Assembly (NCBI RefSeq): GCF_002776525.5
Contig: NC_045441.1
Location: forward strand, 129,372,218 to 129,436,217
Origin: Piliocolobus tephrosceles
Lineage: Eukaryota; Chordata; Mammalia; Primates; Cercopithecidae
Direction of reading: 5' to 3'
DNA: 64,000 nucleotides
The position numbers and the translations under genes were made by a program. This document shows, one piece after another, positions 19,197 to 30,410 of the stretch (position 1 is the first letter of the stretch; every line of letters begins with the position of its first letter). The notes beneath the pieces were generated by a model. The model had not been told where the DNA came from. It saw only the letters and a list, made by a program, of their open reading frames with translations, and searched no databases.

Positions 19197-20059
19197 AAGT
19201 GGCCGCAGGCATTAATGATAGAATGTGAATATATTTGATTTGTATTCATATGGAGGGAAAGCGCCTCTGACCTGTCCCCATGGTAGGGAAAAAAGATTGG
19301 CCTGGAGATACTTACCTGGTGGGGGAGATACCATGATCACAAAAATGATCTTCCCAGGGCAAGGCTCATCCATTGCACTCTGGATGGGCTGACCCTTGCA
19401 ATTTCCCCAAATGTGGGACCTCAACTGCATAATTTGTGGTATTGGGGGATTGTGTTTGTGCTTTCTCCTAGTAATGAAGGAAAAGAAAAAAGAGACTGTC
19501 CTGGAGAGATGAGGACTGAGAAACCCAACCCAGCCCCTGGCTCCAAGGAGTCCCGGCCCAGCCCTGGAGACAGCCCTTATCAGCTGCCATCCCAGCTTCC
19601 TGTTTTTCAGTGGGCTGGGGACTGGGGCTGAAGGAACTTCTGCTTCTGTTTATTCTTCCCCTTTATCTTAATGGGTTCCCTGAGATGGCTCCCTGGGACA
19701 CCTCTCGCCACTGCTCTGTGTACTCAGGTATGTCCTGCTCTCTGTCCTGGCTAAGACCCAGGAAGGGAAGGAGGAAGCGTGGAGAGGCCAGAGACTTGGT
19801 GCCTGTGATTAAAGCTAGTTACTAAACAGGTCCGGGACTTAAAACTGGACCCTAAAGTCCATGTGGAGGAGGGAAAAAAGGAATACAAGGCAAAAGACTC
19901 TCGTCCTGAGAGTGAGAGCAGGACTCGGGCAGGCTGCTGGAGGCAACCTTAGCTGCTAAGAGAAATATAATTACTTTTCCATTTCGGTTACACCTAAGCT
20001 AATAACCACAACTGGAAATTCTTGTTGGGAGGAGGAAGTTTTCTCTTATTGAGAGATAA
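19197..20059. other. Single-copy stretch, no gene recognised
   Basis: No repeat family recognised with confidence. Small open frames of 60-72 codons only. TTAATGGGTTCCCTGAGATG and similar text has no obvious homologue. Confidence 0.4.
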
Positions 20060-20525
20060 TAGAAAGTCATTCACCCTTGAACCTAGAACAGTCAACTTTA
20101 AACTGAAACAACTTGACTCCGCTCGGGCCTCTGCTAGCCTGCAGTGCTTGTCTGCACCTCTGTGCAGATTAGAAAAAGGCGCTCCTTTGTCCACGCAGTC
20201 ACAGCCCCCAAGTTGGCAAGTGTCCCCCTCCCTATCCCCTTCCCCAGCACCCTATGACAAAGACAACCTGGCATAGTTACATCATCATAGTAGCTTTCTC
20301 TTCTCCCTTACTAACACTTTCGTTACCCTGAACAGCTTAAGCTCTGAATGGACCGTCTCAGAAGCACAGAGACGGTGACCCGTCCACTGACCCCTCATCC
20401 TGCTCTTTGGCTGTGAACCCCCACTTGTCCTTGTACTCAGAGCCGAGCCAGATCGCACTCCCCTATCGCAGCACTCCTATTGCAATAGTCTTGAATTATG
20501 TCTTTCTTACTGCTTGAGAATAATT
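20060..20525 (+). mobile_element. Possible ERV1-type LTR
   Basis: The end of this stretch resembles gamma-type retroviral LTR R/U5 text: 'CTTGTACTCAGAGCCGAGCC', 'CACTCCCCTATCGCAGCACT', 'TTGCAATAGTCTTGAATTAT' and 'GTCTTTCTTAC'. The beginning is unclear and no internal viral genes are present. Confidence 0.35.
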
Positions 20526-20694
20526 TTTTTCTTTAAAACCTGGACACATCGAGAAGTCATTTTTTATGATGAATTATTTTAGAATAAAAGAAATCAGAGA
20601 GACATAATAATCAAATGCATGTAAGATACTGGTTATGGGGAGAATACCCCGAATCCCACTAAATGCCCACATTTAGATAACACCGGTATTCAAG

Positions 20695-21122
20695 AGTTGT
20701 ACTGGTTTCCTAGGGCTGCGGTAATAAATTGCCACAAGCCGGGTAGTTTGCAACACAGAAATTTCTTCTCTCACAGTTCAAGTCCAAAATCAAGGTGTTG
20801 GTGGGGCCATGCTCTGTCTGAAGGCTCTAGGGACGAGTCCTCCTTGCCTCTTCCAGCCTCTGGTAGTTACTGGCAATCCTTGGCGTCCCTTGGTTGGTGA
20901 CAACATTAGGTGGCCTTCTTCCCTGTGTGTCTCTCCATGTCTTCAAATCTCTCTCTCCCTTATAAGGACGGCAGTTATTGGATGTAGGGCCCACACTAAT
21001 CCAGTATGACTTCATTTCGAGTACCTCTGCAAAGACCCTATTTACCACTAAGGTCACATTCAAGGTATCAGAGGTTAGGACGTCGTTTCTTTCATTGGGA
21101 CACAGTGTAACTCACAACATGA
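20695..21122 (-). mobile_element. MLT1-type MaLR LTR
   Basis: A continuous reverse-complement LTR: 'GTTTCCTAGGGCTGCGGTAA', 'CTCACAGTTCAAGTCC', 'CTTATAAGGACGGCAG', 'AAGACCCTATTTACC' and 'GGTTAGGACGTC', ending near 'GTAACTCACAACAT'. This is the least interrupted copy of its type in the window. Confidence 0.75.
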
Positions 21123-21424
21123 ATGAGGTGTCATGATGTTTGACATACACCTTCAAAGGTCTCAGTAAGAAATTCTGTAGATGCGAAGAAGGAGGGGATA
21201 GAGAGAGAGAGGGGAAAAAAGAACCTCAATGTGGTAAAATGTTAATTGTGGAATCTTTGTAGAAGGTATGGGGTGGTTGCTGTATTCTTTCAACTCTTCT
21301 GTAAGTTTGAATATTTTCAAAATAAAAGGTTGAGGGAAAAACATACATTCCTGCTAATTCCCCCCTCCACAGTCCTGTTCTGTTTCCATATGTCTGAGGC
21401 AGGGCCCAAGAGTATGTTTTTTTG

Positions 21425-21733
21425 TTTGTTTGTTTGTTTGTTTGTTTGTTTTTGAGACAGACTCTCACTCTGTCGCCCAGGCTGGAGTGCAGTGGCACGA
21501 TCTCGGCTCACTGCAACCTCCGCCTCCCAGGTTCAAGAGATTCTCCTGCCTCAGCCTCCTAAGTAGCTGGGATTACAGGTGTGTGCCACCACACCCGGCT
21601 AATTTTTGTATTTTTAGTAGAGACAGGGTTTCACCATGTTGGTCAGGCTGTTCTCAAACTCCTGACCTAGTGATCCACCCACCTTGGCCTCCCAAAGTGC
21701 TGGGATTACAGGTGTGAGCCACCGCGCCCAGCC
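21425..21733 (-). mobile_element. AluS with (TTTG)n tail
   Basis: Full-length reverse Alu whose A-tail has become about seven GTTT units. AAGAGTATGTT before and AAGAATACATGTT after are a diverged target duplication. Confidence 0.88.
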
Positions 21734-22372
21734 AAGAATACATGTTCTTAACAAGCATTACTATTTTTTAATAGGAACTTGCAGGTGCTTCTAATGCTCT
21801 GCAGAAGTTGATAAATACTGGTTAATGTTATAAACCCAAATGGATATATTCAAATCCCCTACAACCTTTTTTCTGCCAACAAACCCTAATTATAAGATGC
21901 GTTCTTTTGAGAAACAGTATAAATGTATGTAAAACTAAATCAACCAACACAACACACACATACACTCTCACACAAAGATAACAAGTATTTCAGTGAGCAC
22001 TGATCCATGTAACAGTGTCTAGCAATTTATTATTGGACATATATGTCACAGAAGGGAATTATATCCAAAGGAAATTTATTTATTTTGAACATCCACAGGC
22101 TCCAGCTAGTTGTCAGTAGAATGCTTTGTAGCTTTTTTCTAAGTGTGCTCTGCAGTGCATCAGGTGGGACCCCAGGTCGAGTTGAGGAGGAAGAACAGTG
22201 GACAGGATGAATCTCTTCCATCCCTACCTACCACCTTCAGTGGCTACAGCCCTATTTTCATCTCCATTGTAATATTGCATGTCTGTCAGATACTGTGTTT
22301 ATTTAAAATATATATATATTTTGTTTCTTAAAAAGAATTTTTTTACACCACTGGTCTAGTTATTGCCTTTTA
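21734..22372. other. No gene recognised
   Basis: AT-rich. 'GCAGGTGCTTCTAATGCTCT' may be a hAT (MER5-like) remnant. Ends with a short TA run near 22306-22320. Nothing coding is recognised. Confidence 0.4.
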
Positions 22373-22676
22373 AATTGTATTTTATTTTGAGACAGGGTCT
22401 CACTGTGTGGCCCAGGCTGGAGTGGAGTGCAGTCACACCATCATGGCTCACTGTAGCCTCGACCTCCTGGATTGCTCAAGCAATCCTCCTGCTTCAGTCT
22501 CATGAGTAGCTGGGACTATAGGCTTGCACCACCATGCCTGGCTAATTATTTATTTTTTGTAGAGACAGGGTCTCCTTATGTTGACCAGGCTGGTCTCCAA
22601 CTCCTGGACTGAAGCAATGGTTCCACTTCGGCCTCCCAAGAGGAGGGATTACAGGCATGAGCTGCCACACCCAGAC
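22373..22676 (-). mobile_element. AluJ
   Basis: Old reverse Alu. CTAGTTATTGCCTT precedes it and CTAGCTATTGCCTT follows it (22676 onward), a target duplication with one change. Confidence 0.87.
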
Positions 22677-22727
22677 TAGCTATTGCCTTGACTGACACAT
22701 AATAGATATTCAATAAAATGTTTACTG

Positions 22728-23012
22728 GCCGCCCGCGGTGGCTCATGCCTGTGATCCCAGCACTTTGGGAGGCCGAAGCAGGCAGATCATGAGGTCAGGA
22801 GTTCGAGCCATAACATGGCGAAACCCCATCTCTACTAAAAATACAAAAATTAGGTGTGGTGGTGGGCACCTGTAATCCCAGCTACTCAGGAGGCTGAGAC
22901 AGGAGAATCACTTGAACCTGGAAGGCAGAGGTTACAATGAGTTAAGATCGTGCCACTGCACTCCAGCCTGGGCTACAAGAACAAGACTGCATCTCAAAAA
23001 AAAAAAAAAAAA
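22728..23012 (+). mobile_element. AluS with internal deletion
   Basis: Dimeric Alu lacking part of the 'accagcctgg' block in the left arm ('GAGCCATAACATGGCG') and part of the linker. Ends in A18. Confidence 0.87.
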
Positions 23013-23382
23013 GTGTACTGAGGGAATGGACTCCACACGATATCTAGATCAAAATGGAATTATTTTTCTCTGACAATAAAAGATTTTTTGGTACATTTGT
23101 AAAGAGTGGCCCTGACAGGGAAAGAAAGAGCTCTGGCCTCATGACAAGCTTGCTCAGATGGTCAAGCCTCATGCACTTGCCACCATCTGTAGAAGTACAT
23201 CCTAGCCAGTTGTTCTGTTAACACACACTATAAAAGGCAGGGACTCTGGGCTCTGCCATCAACTCAGTGTGGAGCCGCAGACACGTCTCCAAGACCCTGT
23301 GTGGCTGCATTTCCTCCAAAGCTTGTGAGCCACAGGGACTTGGTTACTAACAGTAGTTAAGATCCTGGGATTTGTAATATCT
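23013..23382. other. Single-copy stretch with a MIR-like piece
   Basis: Contains TATAAAAG at 23229-23236, followed by MIR-like text from about 23245 to 23330 ('GGCTCTGCCATCAACTCAG'). No gene follows, so the TATA-type motif is unsupported as a promoter. Confidence 0.4.
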
Positions 23383-23429
23383 ACGTTTATTTTATTTTAT
23401 TATTTTATTATTTTTTATTTTTATTTTAT

Positions 23430-23739
23430 TTTATTTTTTGAGACTGAGTCTCCCTCTGTCACCCAGGCTGGAGTGCAGGGGTGCCATCTTGGCTCACTGT
23501 AGCCTCTGCCTCCCAGGTTCAAGTGATTCTCATGCCTCAGCCTCCCGAATAGCTGGAATTACAGGTGTGCACCATCACACCCAGCTAATTTTTTTTTTTT
23601 TTTTTTTTTTTGTATTTCAGTAGAGACGGGGTTTCACCATGTTGGCCAGGCTGGTCTCAAACTCCTGACCTCAGGTGATCCGCCCAGCTCGGCCTCTTAA
23701 TGTGTTGGGATCTCAGGAGTGAGCCACTGCGCCTGGCCG
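23430..23739 (-). mobile_element. Alu with expanded internal T tract
   Basis: Reverse Alu ending 'GAGCCACTGCGCCTGGCC'. The middle A-rich region has expanded to about 23 T (23589-23611), and the tail is a TTTTA-rich tract from 23387. Confidence 0.88.
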
Positions 23740-23917
23740 ATCTACTTTTAAAAAATTATGTTTGAGAAGATTTTAGGTTATTCCAAAAATAATGTCACTT
23801 TAACTTATTTAGATATTCTTCCTTGTATAGGAGAGAAAAGGATGAATTTACAGTGAGGAATTATGTGTAACCCTGGACTCCCAGGTGGGAGTAAGGAGCT
23901 TACATGATCATTGTCCT

Positions 23918-23922
<5 letters not shown>

Positions 23923-23950
<28 letters not shown>

Positions 23951-24230
23951 AGACGGAGTCTTGCTCTGTCGCCCGGGCTGGAGTGCAGTGGCCGGATCTC
24001 AGCTCACTGCAAGCTCCACCTCCCGGGTTTACGCCATTCTCCTGCCTCAGCCTCCCGAGTAGCTGGGACTACAGGCGCCCGCCACCTCGCCCGGCTAGTT
24101 TTTTGTATTTTTAGTAGAGACGGGGTTTCACCGGGTTAGCCAGGATGGTCTCGATCTCCTGACCTCGTGATCCGCCTGTCTCGGCCTCCCAAAGTGCTGG
24201 GATTACAGGCTTGAGCCACCGCGCCCGGCC
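23923..24230 (-). mobile_element. AluY, Old World monkey type
   Basis: Very low divergence. Carries GTGGCCGGATCTCAGCTCAC and ACAGGCTTGAGCCACCGCGC. CATTGTCCTTCTTT flanks it exactly (23909-23922 and 24231-24244). Probably inserted after Old World monkeys separated from apes. Confidence 0.93.
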
Positions 24231-24338
24231 CATTGTCCTTCTTTCAAAAGTGCAGAAAAAGGTGGGAATTGCTGCTCTACAGTGTCTGATGGGGCATCTT
24301 GTCTTTATTTATTTGTTTATTTAGAGACCAAATTAGAG

Positions 24339-24642
24339 GCCTGGCACAGTGGCTCACACCTGTAATCCCCAGAACTTTGAGAAGCTGAGGTGGACAGATC
24401 ATTTGAGGCCAGGAGTTCAAGACCAGCCTGGCCAAGAAGGCAAAACCCCATCTCTACAAAAAATTTAAAAAATTAGCCAGTATGGTGGTGCACGTATGTA
24501 GTCCCAGCTACTCGGGAGGCTGAGGTGGGAAGATTGCTTAAGCCCAGGAGGTTGAGGCTGCAGTGAGCCGTGATTGTGCCACTGCACTCCAGTCTGGGTG
24601 ACAAAGCAAGACCCTGTCTCAAATAAATGAACAAATAAATAA
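24339..24642 (+). mobile_element. AluJ
   Basis: Old diverged Alu with a tail of AAAT repeats ('AACAAATAAATAAATAAG'). Confidence 0.87.
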
Positions 24643-25410
24643 ATAAGATACTATCAGTAAAATGCCTACCATGGTTTCTGGCATATTGTAAGCACTCAAC
24701 AAATAATAGCCACTACTAGTTTAACTTCTTCTGTAATTCAATAATGATCTTTCTTTAGTTATTAACAGATAATACATTTGCATTATTTGAAAAGTAAAAT
24801 AATCTTTAAAATCTTAAAGCAATCAATTCCTTCTCCACTATTTCCACCCTTGATTATCAGAAGCAGCTTCTTTTTAGCTTTCACCAGCTTCTTCGGTTTT
24901 CTCCGTTGCATTTATTATCTGTTGTCTTTCTTCTTTGGAAAACAAGGATTTAGCTATCATATATCTTCTCTTCCCCTATCCTCCTAATTTGCTGGTGTTG
25001 CAGTTTCTGGTTTAATCAGTAGCCAGTGTTTATTCTGACAATGCAGCCATTATTCATGGCTGAGCTGTGAAGTGTAACATGATTATATTTCCTATCTGTT
25101 ACAAACTTTTTCTTGTTTTCCCTGAAGATAAATATTGTCTCACTTTGTATTTGTTCAACTGTCTATGTACCTATTGCTAATTCTTCTCCAGACTCTACTG
25201 GAAATGTAAATCTTTGCTCACTGTATTTAGACATAGCAGGTTGTCTGCTGGTTTCATGTGTTTTTCTAGGAGACATCCTCAAGTCCTCCATCACTATCCT
25301 CCTGCTCCCAACTCTGCTCTCTTCCCATTTCCTGGCCTTCAAGGCTTCCTCTGTATTTATTCCTTCATTTTCATGGAGTTTCATCCTATAGTTTCCTGAG
25401 AAAAGCTGTT
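24643..25410. other. AT-rich stretch, no gene recognised
   Basis: Begins with MIR-like 3' text ('GCATATTGTAAGCACTCAAC'). The rest matches nothing I know; one 92-codon plus frame (25113-25391) lacks recognisable domains. Confidence 0.4.
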
Positions 25411-25710
25411 TGGGCTGGGTGTGGTGGCTTCTGCCTGTAATCCCAGCACTTTGGGAGGCTGAGGCAGGAGGATCACTTGAGGCCAGGAGTTCAAGACCAG
25501 CATATCCAACATGGCAAAACCGTGTCTCTACTAAAAATACAAAACTTAGCCAAGCGCGGTGGTGCACACCTGTGATCCCAGCGACTTGGGAGGCTGAGGC
25601 ACATGAATCACTTGAACCCGGGAGGTGGAGGTTGCAGTGAGCACAGATTGCACCACTGCTCTCCAGCCTGGGGGACAGAGCGAGACTCCATCTCAAATAA
25701 AAAATAAAAA
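25411..25710 (+). mobile_element. AluS
   Basis: Full-length dimeric Alu with a short AAAT-type tail. Confidence 0.88.
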
Positions 25711-25914
25711 AAGGAAGGCTGCTTGCGAGGTTAAAATTTTGAAAGCTTACATTTCTCAAAATGTCTTTATGCTTCATTCACACTTGCATGTTAGCTTTGA
25801 ATTAATCACATTCCGGCTTCCAGCGTTGTGCTTGAGAAGAGGAAAGCTATTGCCATTTCTGATCCATAGTACATAACCTGCTTTTTTTTTTTTTTTTTTT
25901 TATCCTGGAAGCTT

Positions 25915-26250
25915 TTTAGATCTTATTCATAGTGGTTCTGAAATTTCACGATGTTGTGCCTTGGTAGCGATTTTTTTCCATTCATTGCCTTGGATACTCG
26001 GGTAGGCCCTTTCAATCTAGAAACATATGGTCTTCCATTTTAGAATTTTTTTTCTTGAATTACTGTTATTTTTTAAAACATTATTTCCTCCTTTCCATTT
26101 TCTGTATTCTCTCTTTATGGAACTCCAATTGCTCAAATGTCAGACTTCCTAAATTGATTTAAAAGGTCTCTGATTTTCTAACTGTCTTTCTCCTATTTTC
26201 TGACCCTTTTTTCCTTACTTTCTGCAATTTTTTTCAACTTTATCTTCTGA

Positions 26251-26262
<12 letters not shown>
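25915..26262 (+). repeat. Old interspersed repeat, class unclear
   Basis: Pyrimidine-rich text such as 'TTATTTCCTCCTTTCCATTT', 'TCTTTATGGAACTCCAATTG' and 'TTTTCAACTTTATCTTCTG' recurs in primate genomes as an old repeat. A related piece lies at 52085-52800. I cannot assign the family with certainty. Confidence 0.45.
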
Positions 26263-26265
<3 letters not shown>

Positions 26266-26283
<18 letters not shown>

Positions 26284-26990
26284 TGAGACAGGGTTTCACT
26301 CTGTCACCCAAGCTAGGGTGCAGTGGTGTGATCATAGCTCAGTGCAGCCTTAAACTTCCAGTCTAAAGATCCTCCTACCTTAGCCTCCCAAGTAGGTGGG
26401 ACAACGGGCATGTGCCACCATGCCTGACAAATTTTTTGTTTTTTTCTAGAGACAGGGTCTCGCTATGTTGCCCAGTCTGGTCTCGAATTCCTAGGCTCAA
26501 GAGATCTTCCTTGAAGGGGTGGCCTGCCCCTCCACACCTGTGGGCACTTCTTGTTAGGTGGAATGAGAGACTTGAGAAAAGAAATGAGACACAGAGACAA
26601 AGTATAGAGAAAGAAAAAGTGGGCCCAGGGGACCGGCGTTCAGCATACAGAGGACCCACACCGGCATGTTTCATTGCCCAGGGACGGGCAGGATTTTTAA
26701 CCAGCAAGCTGCCTTCAGACACTGGTTTAACAAAGACACATCCTGCACAGCCCAAAATCCATTAAACCTTGAGTCACCACAGCACATGTCTCTTTGTCTC
26801 TTGCAAGGACAAGGTTGGGGGTAGGGTCACAGATTAACAGCATCTCAAATACAGAACCAAATGGAGTCTCTTATGTCTACTTCTTTCTATATAGACACAG
26901 TAACAAGCTGATCTCTCTTTCTTTTCCCCACACTCCTGCCTCAGCCTTCCAAAGTGTTGGGATTACAGGCATGAGCCACCACACCTGACC
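26266..26990 (-). mobile_element. AluJ split by an ERV-K type LTR
   Basis: The Alu right arm and part of the left arm lie at 26266-26510, and the remaining 5' end at 26932-26990 ('CTCCTGCCTCAGCCTTCCAA'). The break falls in 'GATCCTCCTGCC' of the consensus. Confidence 0.82.
26511..26931 (-). mobile_element. Solo LTR of an ERV-K (HML/LTR5-related) element
   Basis: On the minus strand it starts TGTGGGGAAAAGAAAGAGAG and includes 'TTACTGTGTCTATATAGAAA', 'GTCCCTGGGCAATGAAACAT', 'CTATACTTTGTCTCTGTGTC' and 'CCCACAGGTGTGGAGGGGC', all like LTR5 of HML-2. At about 420 bp it is less than half the length of the human LTR5 form, lacking the middle. Flanks TTCCT and CTCCT form an approximate 5-bp target duplication. 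No viral genes remain. Confidence 0.8.
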
Positions 26991-27073
26991 TCTTGATTTT
27001 TTAGTTTCTATTATCACAGCTCAACCTTCCTTGAATGCTTTTATTTGTTGAATATGCAGTTTTAAGAAACAAT

Positions 27074-27395
27074 ATTGGCTGGGTGCAGTGGTTCATGCCT
27101 GTAATCCCAGGCATGAACTGGGATGGCCGAGGCCAGTGGATCACCTGAGGTCAGGAGTTCAAGACCAGCAGGGCTGACATGGCGAAACCCCATCTCTACT
27201 AAAAATACAAAAATTAGCTGGGCGTGGTGGCACATGCCTGTAATCCCAGCTACTCAGGAGGCTGAGGCAGGAGAGTCACTTGAACCCGGGAGGCAGAGGT
27301 TGCAGTGAGCCGAGATTGTACCACTGCACTCCAACCTGGATGACAGAGCGAGACTCTGTCTCAAAACGAAACAGAACAAACAAAGCAAAACGAAG
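27074..27395 (+). mobile_element. AluS with an inverted micro-insertion
   Basis: Full-length Alu. Where 'CACTTTGGGAGGCC' is expected, the sequence is instead an inverted copy of its own upstream bases (27091-27124). Confidence 0.88.
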
Positions 27396-27790
27396 AAAAG
27401 GTTTGCGTGTATGATGGGGTGGTTTTAGAATGGGGTGATCAGACAGGGGCCAGTCATTCTTGGGGGACTGCCTTATGATACTTTTCCATGTGTCTTCTTT
27501 TGGTGGTCAGTTTTCTAGGGGAGTTCTCTGAACTCCCTCCCGATAGTTATAAATGTGCCTGCCAGTGTCTGGGAGTCAAATGTGAGGACAGCACGGGTTC
27601 ACTGGCTGGTACATTGACTTTCATTTCATTCCCCTTCTTTGGTACTAATCTTCCACCTTCAGTTGTTCCTAAGTCCAAAGTTCCTCTAACTCAAACTCCC
27701 CACACAATAAGTGGTCTGTCTCTGATGAAGGCTGAGAGAAGGTAGTAGCTTGTTGCATAGGCTAAGGGAAGAATTGCAGGGATTAACTAT
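27396..27790. other. Single-copy stretch, nothing recognised
   Basis: No repeat or exon recognised. An 85-codon plus frame (27488-27745) has no known domain. Confidence 0.4.
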
Positions 27791-27795
27791 CTTTT

Positions 27796-28089
27796 TTTTT
27801 TTTTTTTTTGAGATGAAGTCTCACTCTGTGGCCCAGCCTGGAGTACAGTGGCACCATCTTGGCTTACTGCAACCTCTGCCTCCCAGGTTCGAATGATCCT
27901 CCTGCCGCAGCCTCCTGAATAGCTGAGAATATAGGCATGCACTACCATGCCTGGCTAATTTTTGTATTTTTAGTAGAGATGGGGTTTCACCATGTTAGCA
28001 AGGTTGATCTTAAACTCCTGACCTCAAGTGATCTACCCACCTCGCCTCCCAAAGTGCTGGGATTACAAGCGTGAGCCACCATGCCCAGT
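27796..28089 (-). mobile_element. AluS
   Basis: Full-length reverse Alu. TTAACTAT is found before and after. Confidence 0.87.
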
Positions 28090-28116
28090 CTTAACTATTG
28101 CTTACGAAAACTTTTT

Positions 28117-28320
28117 ATTTTTATTTTTTTCTTGCCCTGTTGCGTAGGCTGGAGTGCAGTGGTCCGAGCATGACTCACTGCAGCCTCAATCTCCTGGGCT
28201 CAACTGATCCTCCTGCCTCAGCCTCCTGAGTAGCTGGGACCACAGGTGTGTTACCACCACACCTGGCTAATTTTTGTGTTTTTTGTAGAGATGGGGTCTT
28301 ACTATGTTGCCCAGGCTGGA
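28117..28320 (-). mobile_element. 5'-truncated Alu
   Basis: Reverse Alu reaching only to 'GTTGCCCAGGCTGG' of the left arm. GAAAACTTTTTA before and GAAAACTTTTAA after show that the truncation happened during insertion. Confidence 0.85.
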
Positions 28321-28777
28321 AGAAAACTTTTAATCAGTGCTCTAGTTTTCAGCCACAGCCATGCCTTTTCAGAAGTTTCTGGTGCCTCCAATTCCTAGGC
28401 CTTTGGGGGTGTTTCAGAGGCATGGATTGGCTTGTTTTCTTGGCTTCCCCATTTTGAAACCTTGTACTCTGGTATGTGAGGTTCATTATCTCTCAATCAA
28501 ATTTCCATCTTAAACATTTTTTTGATGCCTCTCTCTGCTCTTACCTCTCTTACGGACTTATGCTTTTTAAAAAAAGTCTCTTGACTCACATTTTAGTGGG
28601 TTTTGGGAGGAGGCCCAGGAGTAGGCACATGCTCAGTCTGCTACGTTTAATGGGAAGTCCTCCGAGCCCCCAGAGTTTTCAACTCTGGTTTTCTTGAATT
28701 AGGCCTCCTCATATAAACCTATGTCCAATTTTAAAATGGAAGTCAAGGAAAAAATATGATTTGATTCACATAGTTTC
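28321..28777. other. No gene recognised
   Basis: Continues the host DNA into which two Alus inserted. Possibly part of an old unclassified repeat. No coding signature. Confidence 0.35.
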
Positions 28778-28791
28778 AAGAACAGCTTTTA

Positions 28792-29072
28792 TTTATTTAT
28801 TTATTTATTTATTTATGTATTTTTTGAGATGGAGTCTTGCTCTTTCGCTCAGGCTGGAGTGCAGTGGTATGATCTCGGCTCACTGCAACCTCTGCCTCCT
28901 GAGTAGCTGGGACATCAAGCGTGCACCACCATGCCCAGCTAATTTTTGTATTTTTAGTAGAGAGGATTTCACCATGTTGGCCAGGCTGGTCTCGAACTCC
29001 CGAACTCATGATCCACCCGCCTTGGCCTCCCAAAGTGCTGTGATTACAGGTGTGAGCCACCACGCCCAGCCT
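28792..29072 (-). mobile_element. AluS with (TTTA)n tail
   Basis: Reverse Alu with a deletion before 'CTGAGTAGCTGGGACATCAA'. AAGAACAGCTTTTA flanks it on both sides (28778 and 29073). Confidence 0.9.
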
Positions 29073-29086
29073 AAGAACAGCTTTTA

Positions 29087-30410
29087 GAGATGCTTTTGGC
29101 CTGTGTGGCTAGGTATGAATTCTCACTCTGAGTATAATTGTCTGACTGTCATGTGTTGACTGTGTACACACAGCTCAAACCCAGAGCCCAGCCTTGTCTC
29201 TTCTGATGAAATACCAGTGCCCACAAACAGAAGGTTCCCCTTCTCTCACCCATGGAATAAACAGGAAGGTCTCTTGGGGCTGTGGTCTTGGGGCTGTAGC
29301 CCTGCCCCTAATTTCTTCAGACCCTTTACTGAGAACTGAGTCATTGCAACATCACCCTCAGCCAGCTGTCTCAGCACAAGAAAAAGCTTTGCTGTGGTAT
29401 GAGATTTTGTGGGCTGCAAACTACATCTAGGTCAGCAAATTAAACTCCACAGTGTGGTTACCAATTCCAGCTTCATCTAGCTTAAGGGCTGTCTGATTTC
29501 ACCCTCTGGGCATTGGCTCTTCTGGTGTTTGGGATATAAGGCCCCTCTGTGGGTGTTTAAGACACAATATTTCAGGCCTAAACCACTGAATGACACATGC
29601 CTAAACCCAGAATCCTGTATTCTCCACCAGGGCTCCAGGGTATGTGAGGGTAACAATACTCCAACCCTGCAGATAATGAGATTTGTGTGTGCATGTTAGA
29701 ACCAAGGGGAAAGGTCGGGATGTATTTCTTTGATGCTCAGTTTCATCTACCACTTGTATTTCTCTCCTGCCCTTCTTTGACCCTAACAAGATCCAAACCC
29801 TTCTTTCTTGCTTCTCTTTTATGGAAGTTTTGAAGAATGAATGGTTACACAACAGATGGCCAGCCGGTCTACCTAGAAGGGCCTTACAAAGGACAGTGCC
29901 TCCGTGGGGAAGGCTCGCCCTGGATCAGACGCTGGATCGCAGATTTACCGTGAATGAAGCCCTTGGAGACTGAATGATGTTAAAAATTCAAGAACAACTC
30001 AGGAAATATTTATTTGAAGGCCTGCTGTTCTTCAAGTCCCTGGAATACAGATATGAGAAGAGTCAGTGCTGCCCAAGAGCTGACTGACTGTGGAGGAAGA
30101 CCATGCTAGCGGATGACTACATTTTCTACCACCTAGCACCAGCTCCCCCTTCTCCTGGTAATGGTATCTGCAGACAACCTCCTCAGTCTGTGTGCTTTCA
30201 GTGGAACTGAATCTACCCCTGGCTCAAAAGCTTAGGTACAGCCTCTGGCCTGGCTGCAGTGATTAGTTTAGAGATGGACTTGTAACCTCATCAAAGCCTG
30301 ATATTGTTCAGGGTAACGTACTAGATATATTTTTCTAGGATTGCCAATAATCATTTATTTAAGCTCCTTAGATAAGGTTTCCTGTCATTTGCAACTGAAA
30401 AAAGTTCTGT
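29087..30410. other. Single-copy block, no gene recognised
   Basis: About 1.3 kb without a recognised repeat. Small open frames only (up to 83 codons). No promoter-like CpG cluster. Confidence 0.45.

Noticed and set aside
23229..23236. TATAAAAG as a core promoter
   Set aside because: It sits beside MIR-derived text with no exon, CpG cluster or conserved frame after it.
25163..25777. 204-codon minus-strand frame
   Set aside because: Most of it translates an Alu in antisense, and the remainder has no recognisable domain.
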